NCBI GenBank assembly: GCA_031411575.1
Contig: JANOBJ010000143.1
Location: 1-6,819, forward strand
DNA: 6,819 nucleotides
Direction: 5' to 3'
From: JANOBJ01 sp031411575
GTDB lineage: Bacteria; Pseudomonadota; Gammaproteobacteria; Burkholderiales; Burkholderiaceae_C
The position numbers were made by a program, and so were the translations under genes. The notes below the pieces were generated by a model that was given only the letters and a program-made list of their open reading frames with translations, searched no databases and was not told where the DNA came from. Positions 1 to 6,625 of this stretch are shown one piece after another; the stretch's first letter is position 1, and each line of letters opens with the position of its first letter.

Positions 1-568
1 GGTGGACGTCGAGTCCTACGCTTCCCGGCTCGCTACCGCGCGACTGATCGAACAGCTGCCGGGGCAGGGCAAGGATGCAGTGGTGGCCCTGTTCGAGATC
101 GGCGCGTACACGACCAGCATGCAGGTGCTGCGCAACCAGGAAGTGCTGTACGACCGCGATCAGGCGTTTGGCGGAGCGCAACTGACGCAGCTGATCGTCC
201 GTCAATACGGTTTCACATCCGAAGAAGCCGAAGCCAAGAAACGTAACGGCGACCTGCCCGACGACTACTCGATGGGGGTGCTTCAGCCCTTCGTTGAAAG
301 CATGGCGCAGGAAATCGGGCGCGCATTGCAGTTCTTCTTCACCAGTACGCCGCACAACAGGGTGGACTACGTCATGCTCGCGGGCGGCTCAGCGGCCTTG
401 CCGGGGCTGACCGAGGCGGTCACCCAGCACACCTCGTTTGCCTGCAACCTGATCAACCCGTTTGAGGGCATGGAGATCACCGACAGCGTTCGCGAGAAGA
501 AACTGCGTCGCGAAGCGCCGTCCTACCTGACCTCGTGTGGTCTTGCGATGCGGAGGTTCCTGCAGTGA
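1..568 (+). CDS. pilM: PilM, type IV pilus actin-like inner-membrane platform protein (5' truncated by window edge)
   Basis: PilM is a cytoplasmic, actin/FtsA-fold nucleotide-binding protein that docks on the inner membrane by gripping the N-terminal tail of PilN. Only the last 188 codons are present (reading frame starts at base 2), about half of the roughly 350 residues usual for the family. The first visible codon GTG is an internal valine, not a start. Visible signatures are the actin-like strand-turn FEIGAYTTSM (visible residues 31-40), the block FGGAQLTQLI (57-66), and the adenosine-side motif MLAGGSAALPGL (125-136). The C-terminus is APSYLTSCGLAMRRF. Residue 32 is Glu, where many PilM proteins have Asp in a DIGA motif. 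From memory this may be normal in this lineage. The stop codon overlaps the pilN start (GTGA). Identification is firm from sequence plus context. Confidence 0.95.
   Translation, partial: VDVESYASRLATARLIEQLPGQGKDAVVALFEIGAYTTSMQVLRNQEVLYDRDQAFGGAQLTQLIVRQYGFTSEEAEAKKRNGDLPDDYSMGVLQPFVESMAQEIGRALQFFFTSTPHNRVDYVMLAGGSAALPGLTEAVTQHTSFACNLINPFEGMEITDSVREKKLRREAPSYLTSCGLAMRRFLQ
551..556 (+). promoter_or_regulatory. Ribosome binding site that fixes the pilN start
   Basis: CGGAGG lies inside the end of pilM, with its last base 8 bases upstream of the GTG at 565. It matches the anti-Shine-Dalgarno sequence well. It argues for GTG 565 rather than the earlier in-frame GTG at 535, which would place this site inside the coding region and add ten residues in front of the conserved PilN N-terminus. 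Confidence 0.7.
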
Positions 569-1206
569 TTCTCATCAACCTGCTGCCGCACCGGGAAGCG
601 GCACGCAAGCGCAGGCGCGACACGTTCTACGTCACTCTCGGCTCGGCGGCGCTCATTGGCGGTGTGCTGGCCGGTGCCGTTTACCTCTGGTACCAGGCGC
701 AGATTACGACCCAACAGGGCAAAAACACGTTTCTCCAGAGCGAGAACAAGCGGCTCGACACCCAGATCAAGGACATCGCCACGCTCCAGGCCGAGATTGC
801 TTCGCTGCGTGCACGCCAGCAAGCGGTGGAAAACCTGCAGTCGGACCGCAACCTGCCGGTGCACCTGCTCAACGAACTCGTCAAACAGTTGCCTGACGGC
901 GTGTACATCGCATCGATGCGACAGGACAACCAGAACGTCACGCTGCAAGGCGTGGCCCAGTCGAACGAACGGGTGTCGGAGTTGTTGCGCAACCTCGCCA
1001 ACAACAGCCCATGGCTCACGCGTCCCGAATTGGTTGAAATTGTCGCAAGCAACGTGGCACTGACGCAGCGCGACCAGCGACGGGTTGCCAATTTCACGAT
1101 GCGGGTCGGACTGCGTCGCCCGACCGATGCGGCCAGCGCTGCGGCCAGCTCCGGTGGCGTCGTCGCCCCGGCGGCGACGGCTGCTTCCAAGCCTGCCAAA
1201 ACCTAA
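565..1206 (+). CDS. pilN: PilN, type IV pilus alignment-complex inner-membrane protein
   Basis: PilN is a bitopic inner-membrane protein. Its short cytoplasmic tail binds PilM and its periplasmic part pairs with PilO. From GTG 565 the protein has 213 residues, a normal length. It begins with the PilM-binding motif ILINLLPHRE (residues 2-11) followed by a basic stretch, RKRRR. A membrane span covers about 21-43 and a predicted coiled coil about 44-93. A compact alpha/beta periplasmic domain, probably the ferredoxin-like fold known for the family, covers about 98-184. The last 25 residues are an Ala/Ser/Pro-rich low-complexity tail. The start overlaps the pilM stop by four bases (GTGA), suggesting translational coupling. 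The start was chosen from the motif position and the ribosome binding site at 551-556. Confidence 0.95.
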   Translation: MILINLLPHREAARKRRRDTFYVTLGSAALIGGVLAGAVYLWYQAQITTQQGKNTFLQSENKRLDTQIKDIATLQAEIASLRARQQAVENLQSDRNLPVHLLNELVKQLPDGVYIASMRQDNQNVTLQGVAQSNERVSELLRNLANNSPWLTRPELVEIVASNVALTQRDQRRVANFTMRVGLRRPTDAASAAASSGGVVAPAATAASKPAKT

Positions 1207-1218
1207 CGGGCACCAGTG

Positions 1219-1902
1219 ATGGCTACTCGATCCATTCCCTCCCTTCCGGCTGTCGACGTACCCGCTCTCCAGGAGCGCATACGGGCACAGTTCCAGAACC
1301 TCAACCCCAACGACCCAGCATCGTGGCCGGCCCTTCCACGCTATGCGCTGTGTGTGGCCGTGATGCTGCTGGTCGTGACGGTCCTGTGGTTTGTCTGGCT
1401 GACCAACTCCGATGCTGAACTGCAGGCCGAGCGCGCCAAAGAGGTTCAGCTGCGTGAGGAATACAAGAAGAAGCTCGCACAGGCGGTCAATTTGGACGCC
1501 CTCAAGAAGCAGCGCGAGCAGGTTCAGCAGTACGTGACACAACTGGAAAAGCAGCTGCCTAGCAAAGCTGAAATGGACGCCTTGCTGTCGGACATCAACC
1601 AGGCGGGATTGGGTCGCAGCCTGCAGTTCGAGCTGTTTCGGCCGGGGCAAATTGCCGTCAAGGAATACTACGCCGAGCTGCCTATCGCGGTTCGGGTGAC
1701 GGGCCGGTACCACGACATTGGGTCGTTCGCCTCCGACATCGCCAATCTCTCGCGGATCGTGACCTTGAACAACCTCACCGTTGTGCCGGGCAGGGATGGT
1801 GCGCTGGTGATGGACGCGACGGCCAAGACATTCCGGTACCTGGATACCGACGAGGTCGCGGCCCAGCGCAAGGCCGCAGCGCCTGCTGGAGCGAAGAAAT
1901 GA
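1219..1902 (+). CDS. pilO: PilO, type IV pilus alignment-complex inner-membrane protein
   Basis: PilO is the structural partner of PilN, with an inner-membrane anchor and a periplasmic coiled coil plus ferredoxin-like domain. The PilN/PilO dimer binds PilP. From ATG 1219 the protein has 227 residues, a usual length. A longer proline-rich cytoplasmic N-terminus (1-40) precedes the membrane span at about 41-62. A charged heptad-like coiled coil follows (about 65-113). The family block QLPSKAEMDALL is at 112-123, and the C-terminal domain includes VRVTGRYHDIGSFASDIANL (158-177). A GTG at 1216 immediately upstream is an equally possible start and would add only one residue. The ribosome site is weak (GGG at 1208-1210). 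The gap to pilN is 12 bases, and the stop overlaps the pilP start (ATGA). Confidence 0.95.
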   Translation: MATRSIPSLPAVDVPALQERIRAQFQNLNPNDPASWPALPRYALCVAVMLLVVTVLWFVWLTNSDAELQAERAKEVQLREEYKKKLAQAVNLDALKKQREQVQQYVTQLEKQLPSKAEMDALLSDINQAGLGRSLQFELFRPGQIAVKEYYAELPIAVRVTGRYHDIGSFASDIANLSRIVTLNNLTVVPGRDGALVMDATAKTFRYLDTDEVAAQRKAAAPAGAKK

Positions 1903-2441
1903 TGCCCCTCCGTCTGCTGGCGCTGCTGGTGCCGTTGCTGGGTGTGGTGGCTTGTGGCAATTCCGAGCAGGATGAGTTGCAGCAATGGATGACCGAGCAA
2001 CGCAGTCAGACCAAACCGAAAATCACACCGATCAGCGAACCCAAGAAGTTCACGCCGCAGGCCTACATTCAAGGCGGTGCGGTGGAGCCGTTCAGCAACC
2101 AGAAACTGACGCTGGCGCTCAAGCGCGATTCGAACCAGGCGACATCCAACGCCGCGTTGATCGCGCCTGAGCTGGCGCGCCGCAAGGAGGCCCTCGAAGC
2201 GTTCCCGCTGGACGCCATGGCGATGGTGGGCAGCATCAACAAGCAGGGCAAGCCGGTTGCGCTGGTGCGCGTGGACAACCTGCTGTACCAGGTGCGTTCC
2301 GGCAACTACCTGGGCCAGAACTACGGGCGCATCACCAAGATTGGCGAGACCGAGGTGGCGCTGCGCGAAATCGTGCAGGACGCGGCGGGTGAATGGATTG
2401 AACGTACTGCGACCTTGCAGTTACAAGAGAGGGCTAAATGA
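1899..2441 (+). CDS. pilP: PilP, type IV pilus assembly lipoprotein linking PilN/PilO to the PilQ secretin
   Basis: PilP is a periplasmic lipoprotein that bridges the inner-membrane PilN/PilO pair and the N-domains of PilQ. The 180-residue product has a lipoprotein signal sequence with lipobox VVAC and predicted lipidated Cys19. A flexible, polar segment follows (about 20-100) and carries the conserved PFSNQKL stretch (64-70), the region that in known systems contacts PilN/PilO. Next comes the block RRKEALEAFPLDAMAMVG (94-111) and a beta-rich domain (about 103-175) with VDNLLYQVRSGNYLGQNYGR (125-144), matching the PilP beta-sandwich that binds PilQ. ATG 1899 is chosen because GGAG at 1888-1891 lies 7 bases upstream; ATG 1902 is possible. 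It overlaps both neighbours by ATGA. Confidence 0.95.
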   Translation: MMPLRLLALLVPLLGVVACGNSEQDELQQWMTEQRSQTKPKITPISEPKKFTPQAYIQGGAVEPFSNQKLTLALKRDSNQATSNAALIAPELARRKEALEAFPLDAMAMVGSINKQGKPVALVRVDNLLYQVRSGNYLGQNYGRITKIGETEVALREIVQDAAGEWIERTATLQLQERAK

Positions 2442-4576
2442 ACCACCAGAACATGACTGCATGGCGCGCGCTGCGACGAGCGGCTTTTTTCCTTGGCGCC
2501 GTGCTGGTGTCTGCGACGGCTCAGGCTCAAAACGCCATCGAGGCGGTGACCGGCTCCATTCAGGGCGGTTCGGAAATCATCAGGATCGACCTGAAGCAGC
2601 CCATCGCGGCCGTTCCGACGGGTTTTTCCATCCAGGTGCCAGCGCGGATCGCGCTTGATTTCCCGGGTGTTGCCAATGGCTTGGGCCGCTCGGCGGTGGA
2701 CATCAACCAGGGCAACATGCGCTCGGTCAACGTCGTGCAGTCGGGTGACCGTACCCGCGTGGTGCTGAACCTCAAGCAAGCGACGTCCTACAAGGCCGAG
2801 ATTCAAGGCAAGTCCTTGCTGATCTCGCTGGACTCGGTTGTGGCTGCCGCTCCGGTTGCGCCCACTGCTCCGGCTTTTGCAGAGAACCGCAACCGCGATA
2901 CGTTGCCACTGAAAGATCTGGATTTCCGGCGCGGTGCGGACAACTCGGGTCGCGTGGTGGTGGACCTTTCCAACAACCAGGTTGGTGTTGATATCCGTCA
3001 GCAAGGCCAGACCCTGGTGGTTGAATTTCTGAAGTCTTCCCTGCCGGAAGGCCTGCGCCGCCGGCTCGACGTGTCGGACTTTGGCACACCGGTCAAGAGC
3101 GTCACCACGTTCCAGACCGGCGACCGCGTGCGCATGGTGATCGAGCCGACCGGTGCGTGGGAGCACAGCGCTTACCAGAGCGACAACCAGTTCGTGGTGG
3201 AAGTGCGCCAGCAAAAGATCGATCCCGGCAAGCTGACACAGGGCCCGGGCTACTCCGGCGAAAAGCTGTCGCTGAACTTCCAGAACATCGAAGTTCGTTC
3301 GCTGCTGCAGGTGATTGCTGATTTCACCAACTTCAACATCGTGACATCCGATTCCGTCACTGGCGCCGTGACCCTGCGGCTCAAGGACGTGCCGTGGGAC
3401 CAGGCCCTGGACATCATCCTGCAGGCCAAGGGCCTCGGCGTGCGCAAGACCGGCAATGTGCTCTGGGTCGCCCCGAAGGATGAGATCAACGCCAAGGAAA
3501 AGGCGGAACTCGAGTCCAAGGCTGCGCTGCAAAACCTGGAGCCCATCCGCACTCAGGCGTTTCAGTTGAACTACACGAAAGCAGCAGAAATTGCCGCGCA
3601 ACTGACGGCTGGCGGTTCAGGCGGCACCGCTGGAAGCGCGCGTATCCTTAGCACTCGCGGCAGTGTGATCCCCGAACCGCGCACGAACCAGCTGTTTGTG
3701 TCGGATATCGCGTCGCGGCTCGAACAGGTGCAGGCGCTCATCGCCAAGCTGGACATTGCGGTTCGGCAGGTGTTGATTGAGGCGCGAATCGTCGAGGCTT
3801 CCGATACATTCGGCAAATCGCTGGGCGTGCGCCTTGGCGGCAGTGATTTGCGCGGCGTTCGTGGCGGAGATCCTGGCTATTCGATCACCGGCAACAACCG
3901 CGCCGCGTTTGGCGGCAGCTACAACGCCGTATCTTCAACCACGGGCGAGAGCGTCAATACGCTGGACACCCTCAACACCAGCTTCTTCAATCTGCCGGCT
4001 GTTGGACAGGGTGGTTTCAACCCCGCCTCATTTGCGATCTCGCTGTTCAGTTCATCCGCCAACCGATTCCTGAACCTGGAAATTTCGGCACTGGAAGCCG
4101 ATGGCAAGGGCAAGGTGGTATCAAGCCCGCGCGTGGTGACAGCCGACCAGACCAAGGCCTTGATCGAGCAGGGCACTGAACTGCCCTACCAGGTCGCGAC
4201 ATCCAGCGGCGCCACGTCGATCGCCTTCCGCAAGGCCAACCTCAAGCTCGAGGTGACGCCGCAGATCACACCCGAGGGCAACATCATTCTCGATCTGGAC
4301 GTCAACAAGGACAGCGTTGGTCAGTCCACAGCCGCCGGCTTTGCCATCAATACCAAGCACATCAAGACCCAGGTGCTGGTGGAAAACGGCGGTACTGTCG
4401 TGATTGGCGGCATCTTTGAGCTGAACGAGGTGGAAAACGAAACCAAGGTTCCGTTGCTGGGCGACCTGCCCGTGATGGGCAACCTGTTCAAAACGCGCAG
4501 CCGCACGGCAAACAAACAGGAAATGCTGGTATTTATCACGCCCAAGATGATCTCTGATCGGTCGGCGGCGCGTTAA
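2438..4576 (+). CDS. pilQ: PilQ, type IV pilus outer-membrane secretin
   Basis: PilQ forms the gated outer-membrane ring through which the pilus passes. The 712-residue precursor has a Sec signal peptide (hydrophobic 15-25, likely cut after AQA at 30). Two AMIN-type peptidoglycan-binding domains follow (about 33-133 and 158-258), joined by an Ala/Pro linker. The secretin/TonB short N-terminal domain covers about 275-347. The N1-type domain (about 370-440) contains a Gly/Ser-rich loop at 391-400. The secretin barrel core covers about 445-706. Key core blocks are VSSPRVVTADQTKALIEQGT (561-580), VLVENGGTVVIGGIFE (646-661), and the hallmark VPLLGDLPVMGNLFK (671-685). It ends in MLVFITPKMI plus a short tail. 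Length and domain order are typical of betaproteobacteria. ATG 2438 overlaps the pilP stop, with GAGAGG at 2427-2432. ATG 2453 would shorten the signal peptide and has no ribosome site. Confidence 0.97.
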   Translation: MNHQNMTAWRALRRAAFFLGAVLVSATAQAQNAIEAVTGSIQGGSEIIRIDLKQPIAAVPTGFSIQVPARIALDFPGVANGLGRSAVDINQGNMRSVNVVQSGDRTRVVLNLKQATSYKAEIQGKSLLISLDSVVAAAPVAPTAPAFAENRNRDTLPLKDLDFRRGADNSGRVVVDLSNNQVGVDIRQQGQTLVVEFLKSSLPEGLRRRLDVSDFGTPVKSVTTFQTGDRVRMVIEPTGAWEHSAYQSDNQFVVEVRQQKIDPGKLTQGPGYSGEKLSLNFQNIEVRSLLQVIADFTNFNIVTSDSVTGAVTLRLKDVPWDQALDIILQAKGLGVRKTGNVLWVAPKDEINAKEKAELESKAALQNLEPIRTQAFQLNYTKAAEIAAQLTAGGSGGTAGSARILSTRGSVIPEPRTNQLFVSDIASRLEQVQALIAKLDIAVRQVLIEARIVEASDTFGKSLGVRLGGSDLRGVRGGDPGYSITGNNRAAFGGSYNAVSSTTGESVNTLDTLNTSFFNLPAVGQGGFNPASFAISLFSSSANRFLNLEISALEADGKGKVVSSPRVVTADQTKALIEQGTELPYQVATSSGATSIAFRKANLKLEVTPQITPEGNIILDLDVNKDSVGQSTAAGFAINTKHIKTQVLVENGGTVVIGGIFELNEVENETKVPLLGDLPVMGNLFKTRSRTANKQEMLVFITPKMISDRSAAR

Positions 4577-4592
4577 TCTGCAAAAATTAGCG
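4571..4592 (+). other. Weak stem-loop over the pilQ stop codon, in the 42-base gap before the Ig-like gene
   Basis: CGTTAAT (4571-4577) can pair with ATTAGCG (4586-4592), giving a 7-bp stem with one G-T wobble and an 8-base loop. The stem is AT-rich and no T run follows, so it is not a convincing intrinsic terminator. At most it could be an RNA processing or attenuation element between the secretin and the downstream genes. It may be chance. Confidence 0.25.
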
Positions 4593-4606
4593 ACTGATAT
4601 GTTTAC

Positions 4607-4611
4607 AGGGA
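4607..4611 (+). promoter_or_regulatory. Ribosome binding site for the Ig-like lipoprotein gene
   Basis: AGGGA lies 7 bases upstream of ATG 4619, a standard spacing. It supports independent translation initiation for this gene, unlike the stop/start overlaps used within pilM-Q. Confidence 0.6.
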
Positions 4612-4618
4612 TGGGCTC

Positions 4619-6625
4619 ATGCGCGCGTTGAAGCTGTTTTACGCATTGTTGTTCTCGGTATTTTTGGTAGCGTGTGGTGGTGGCGGCGGTAGCCCTGGCA
4701 CAACGACTAACGGTACCGGGACAGGTTCGGGTACGGGTACAGGAAGTGGTTCTGGAACAGGTACCACCACGAGTTCGCCAACGCTCGTACTGTCCATCAT
4801 CAACCAGAGTGGCGCAGCGGTGAGCAGCATCGGGGTGGGTGGCGCATTCGTAGCCCGCGCCACTGTGAAGGACGCAGCTGGGGCTTTGGTCGCCTCAAAA
4901 CTGGTGACATTCAGCCTGAATGGATCGTCAATCGCGACGGTGAGTCCGGCGACTGCGCTGACCAATGCTTCAGGTGTCGCCGAGGTAGCGATTTCCCCCG
5001 CGTCGCTTTCTAGCGTCGGCGCGGCATCACTCTCCGCAAGCGCTGACGTTGCCGGCACTGCAGTGACCGGGCAGGTGGATTTCTCGGTTGCCGCCACCAG
5101 CTTGGCGCTGTCGGCAATTACTCCGGGGAGCATCAACCTCCCATCGGGCGGGAACACCTCACTCCGCGTTACCGCACTTGTGAGCGGTGTACCTTCAACC
5201 GGCGTGCCGGTCAACGTCACGTACTCGGCGTCTTGTGGACGCATCAATGGCTCGACCCTCCCGGGCGGCGTCAGCGTAACGACTGATGGAACTGGCGTAG
5301 CGTCTGCGGTCTATACCGCTGTTGCGCCAGATGGATCGCTTTGTAGCGGACCCATCACGATTTCTGCAGCCAGTGCGGGCGCCGCGCCCCAGTCCACTTC
5401 CATCAATGTGGCGATCGCAACTGCCAACGCCGTTACGTTCGTTTCAGCCGCGCCTGCGCAAATTTTCGTGGCAGGCTCCGGTGCAGTGGATCAATCCATC
5501 GTTCGGTTCCGGGTGCTTTCATCCGCGGGAACGGCACTACCCAACGTGCCCGTTCAGTTCACGATTGAAACTAACCCGGGTGGCGTGGGTCTTGGAGCGG
5601 CTGGCTCTGCAGCGCCTGTGTCAGCCTCCACCAATGCGTCTGGCGAGGCGTCGGTTTCCGTGTTTTCCGGAACCATTCCTGGGCCCGTCAAGGTGCGTGC
5701 CGCACTGGTTGCGGATACCACTATCTTTGCCGAGTCTCAGAATTTAACGGTATCTTCCGGCCCGCCTTCGCAGCGTTTCATGAGCCTCGCCGTAGAAACC
5801 TTCAACATTGAAGGTTGGAATCGCGACGGCACCAGCACCCAACTGACTGTGCGTCTGGCTGACCGGCAAGGTAACGCAGTAGCAGACGGCACTGTGATCA
5901 ATTTTACGGCCGAGGGCGGCCAGGTTGCGTCAAGTTGTGCGACTTCCAGGGTGAACGGTATTTCGTTGTGCTCGGTTAACTTCATCAGCCAGAACCCCAG
6001 GCCGGCAGGTGGCCGGGCTTCTGTGCTTGCCTATACCGAGGGCACCAAGGACTACACCGATGTCAATGGCAACAACCGCTATGACGCTGGAATAGACACA
6101 CTGATCCCGATTGGTGACGCTTACCGCGATGACAATGAGAACGCAACCTACGACACGGCGTCAGGCGAGTTTTTGATTCCGAGGGGCGGTACGACGGCCT
6201 GCGCCGGGGCAGGGGCGCCATTTCCGTCGCGTACCAATACGTGCGACACCAGCTTGCAAACAACGGTTCGTCAGCAGGCGGTGATCTTGTTTTCGTCGAC
6301 TAATCCTCAATTGCAGATCGTGTCTGCAGGCGTTGGAGGCATAGATTTTGTCCTACGGAGCCTCGACAACACCTTCTTGCCGCTGCCGGCGGGTACCACC
6401 GTTTTTGCTGCTGCCAACGACGGTACTTCCGCAAACGGATTGTCATGCTCAGTATTGCGCGCTCCGGCCAGTCCCATTCCGAACGTGCAACCAGGCGTCG
6501 TAGCAGGTGCTGACATCGCGACGCGACACAGCGTTGCTCTAAAAGACTGTGCGACTGGCGACTCCGTCACGATCGACGTGACAGTTCCTTCTGGGTTGAA
6601 GACCTCATTCACGATTGGACTTTGA
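4619..6625 (+). CDS. Large predicted lipoprotein with Big_1-type Ig-like domains and putative calcium loops, inserted between pilQ and aroK
   Basis: I do not recognise a named gene. The 668-residue product starts with a lipoprotein signal (hydrophobic 6-18, lipobox LVAC, predicted lipidated Cys19). Gly at the next position is not the Asp inner-membrane retention signal known in enterics, so an outer-membrane location is inferred. A Gly/Thr/Ser linker (20-53) leads to about four Ig-like units (54-158, 161-267, 270-379, 386-475). Three carry the recurring turn TNASGVAEV, TDGTGVASA or TNASGEASV; the fourth carries DRQGNAVADGTVINFTAEGG (415-434). This resembles invasin/intimin-type Big_1 domains. 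Two Asp/Asn loops (481-489, 504-512) resemble calcium sites. Residues 523-668 match no family I know. Non-lipid cysteines are 206/242, 440/451, 528/542 and 610/644. It lies 42 bases after pilQ, and its stop overlaps the aroK start. A pilus-accessory, adhesive or envelope structural role is inferred only from this context. Confidence 0.9.
   Translation: MRALKLFYALLFSVFLVACGGGGGSPGTTTNGTGTGSGTGTGSGSGTGTTTSSPTLVLSIINQSGAAVSSIGVGGAFVARATVKDAAGALVASKLVTFSLNGSSIATVSPATALTNASGVAEVAISPASLSSVGAASLSASADVAGTAVTGQVDFSVAATSLALSAITPGSINLPSGGNTSLRVTALVSGVPSTGVPVNVTYSASCGRINGSTLPGGVSVTTDGTGVASAVYTAVAPDGSLCSGPITISAASAGAAPQSTSINVAIATANAVTFVSAAPAQIFVAGSGAVDQSIVRFRVLSSAGTALPNVPVQFTIETNPGGVGLGAAGSAAPVSASTNASGEASVSVFSGTIPGPVKVRAALVADTTIFAESQNLTVSSGPPSQRFMSLAVETFNIEGWNRDGTSTQLTVRLADRQGNAVADGTVINFTAEGGQVASSCATSRVNGISLCSVNFISQNPRPAGGRASVLAYTEGTKDYTDVNGNNRYDAGIDTLIPIGDAYRDDNENATYDTASGEFLIPRGGTTACAGAGAPFPSRTNTCDTSLQTTVRQQAVILFSSTNPQLQIVSAGVGGIDFVLRSLDNTFLPLPAGTTVFAAANDGTSANGLSCSVLRAPASPIPNVQPGVVAGADIATRHSVALKDCATGDSVTIDVTVPSGLKTSFTIGL
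4676..4774 (+). repeat. Low-complexity Gly/Thr/Ser linker with near-hexanucleotide repeats
   Basis: This encodes residues 20-52 of the lipoprotein, directly after the lipidated cysteine. It opens with a GGT/GGC run giving five glycines. It continues with degenerate six-base units such as GGTACC, GGTTCG, GGTACG, GGTACA and GGTTCT. The protein effect is a flexible tether between the lipid anchor and the first Ig-like domain. Such tracts can change length by slippage in whole-codon steps. Confidence 0.75.
4778..6043 (+). repeat. Tandem Ig-like (Big_1-type) domain coding units, about four, strongly diverged
   Basis: Approximate units are 4778-5092, 5099-5419, 5426-5755 and 5774-6043, each about 90-110 residues. 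They share a beta-strand pattern and a late turn of the form T-N/D-x-x-G-x-A followed by a strand, plus a mid-domain stretch like VPVNVTYSA or VPVQFTIET. No near-identical DNA repeats are apparent, so the duplications are old or each unit was acquired separately. Boundaries are by eye. Confidence 0.65.
6059..6154 (+). other. Paired Asp/Asn-rich putative calcium-binding loops within the lipoprotein
   Basis: Residues 481-489 read DVNGNNRYD and residues 504-512 read DDNENATYD. Both fit D-x-N-x-N-x-x-Y-D with identical spacing, and the two starts are 23 residues apart. The pattern resembles dockerin/EF-hand-like or thrombospondin-type calcium loops, which commonly rigidify junctions in bacterial surface proteins. 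Calcium binding is inferred, not shown. Confidence 0.55.

Noticed and set aside
535..564. Earlier in-frame GTG start for pilN
   Set aside because: It would add ten residues before the conserved PilM-binding N-terminus and would swallow the good ribosome site at 551-556.
523..1713. 396-codon open frame on the - strand across pilN and pilO
   Set aside because: It lies antisense to two certain genes. Its composition (Arg, His, Gln, Leu rich) is typical of a GC-rich shadow frame, and it shows no recognisable domain.
2321..3601. 426-codon open frame on the - strand across pilP and pilQ
   Set aside because: It lies antisense to the secretin gene, with a His/Arg/Leu-rich product and no motif or plausible ribosome site. 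It is a codon-bias artefact.
4595..4603. Extended -10-like element TG-A-TATGTT before the Ig-like gene
   Set aside because: Transcription would start near 4610, inside the ribosome site at 4607-4611, leaving no usable leader. No -35 match is evident.
4611..4631. Six-codon mini-frame (MGSCAR) overlapping the lipoprotein start
   Set aside because: It is too short, lacks a ribosome site of its own and overlaps the real start out of frame. It is most likely chance.
4639..5247. 202-codon open frame on the - strand within the Ig-like gene, with Pro/Val repeats
   Set aside because: The repeats simply mirror the Gly/Thr/Ser linker of the coding strand. The + strand product has a clear lipobox and domain pattern.
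4619..6625. Possible recent horizontal insertion of the Ig-like gene
   Set aside because: No flanking repeats, integrase, insertion-sequence ends or obvious shift in base composition by eye. The overlap with aroK argues for a long-established operon member.
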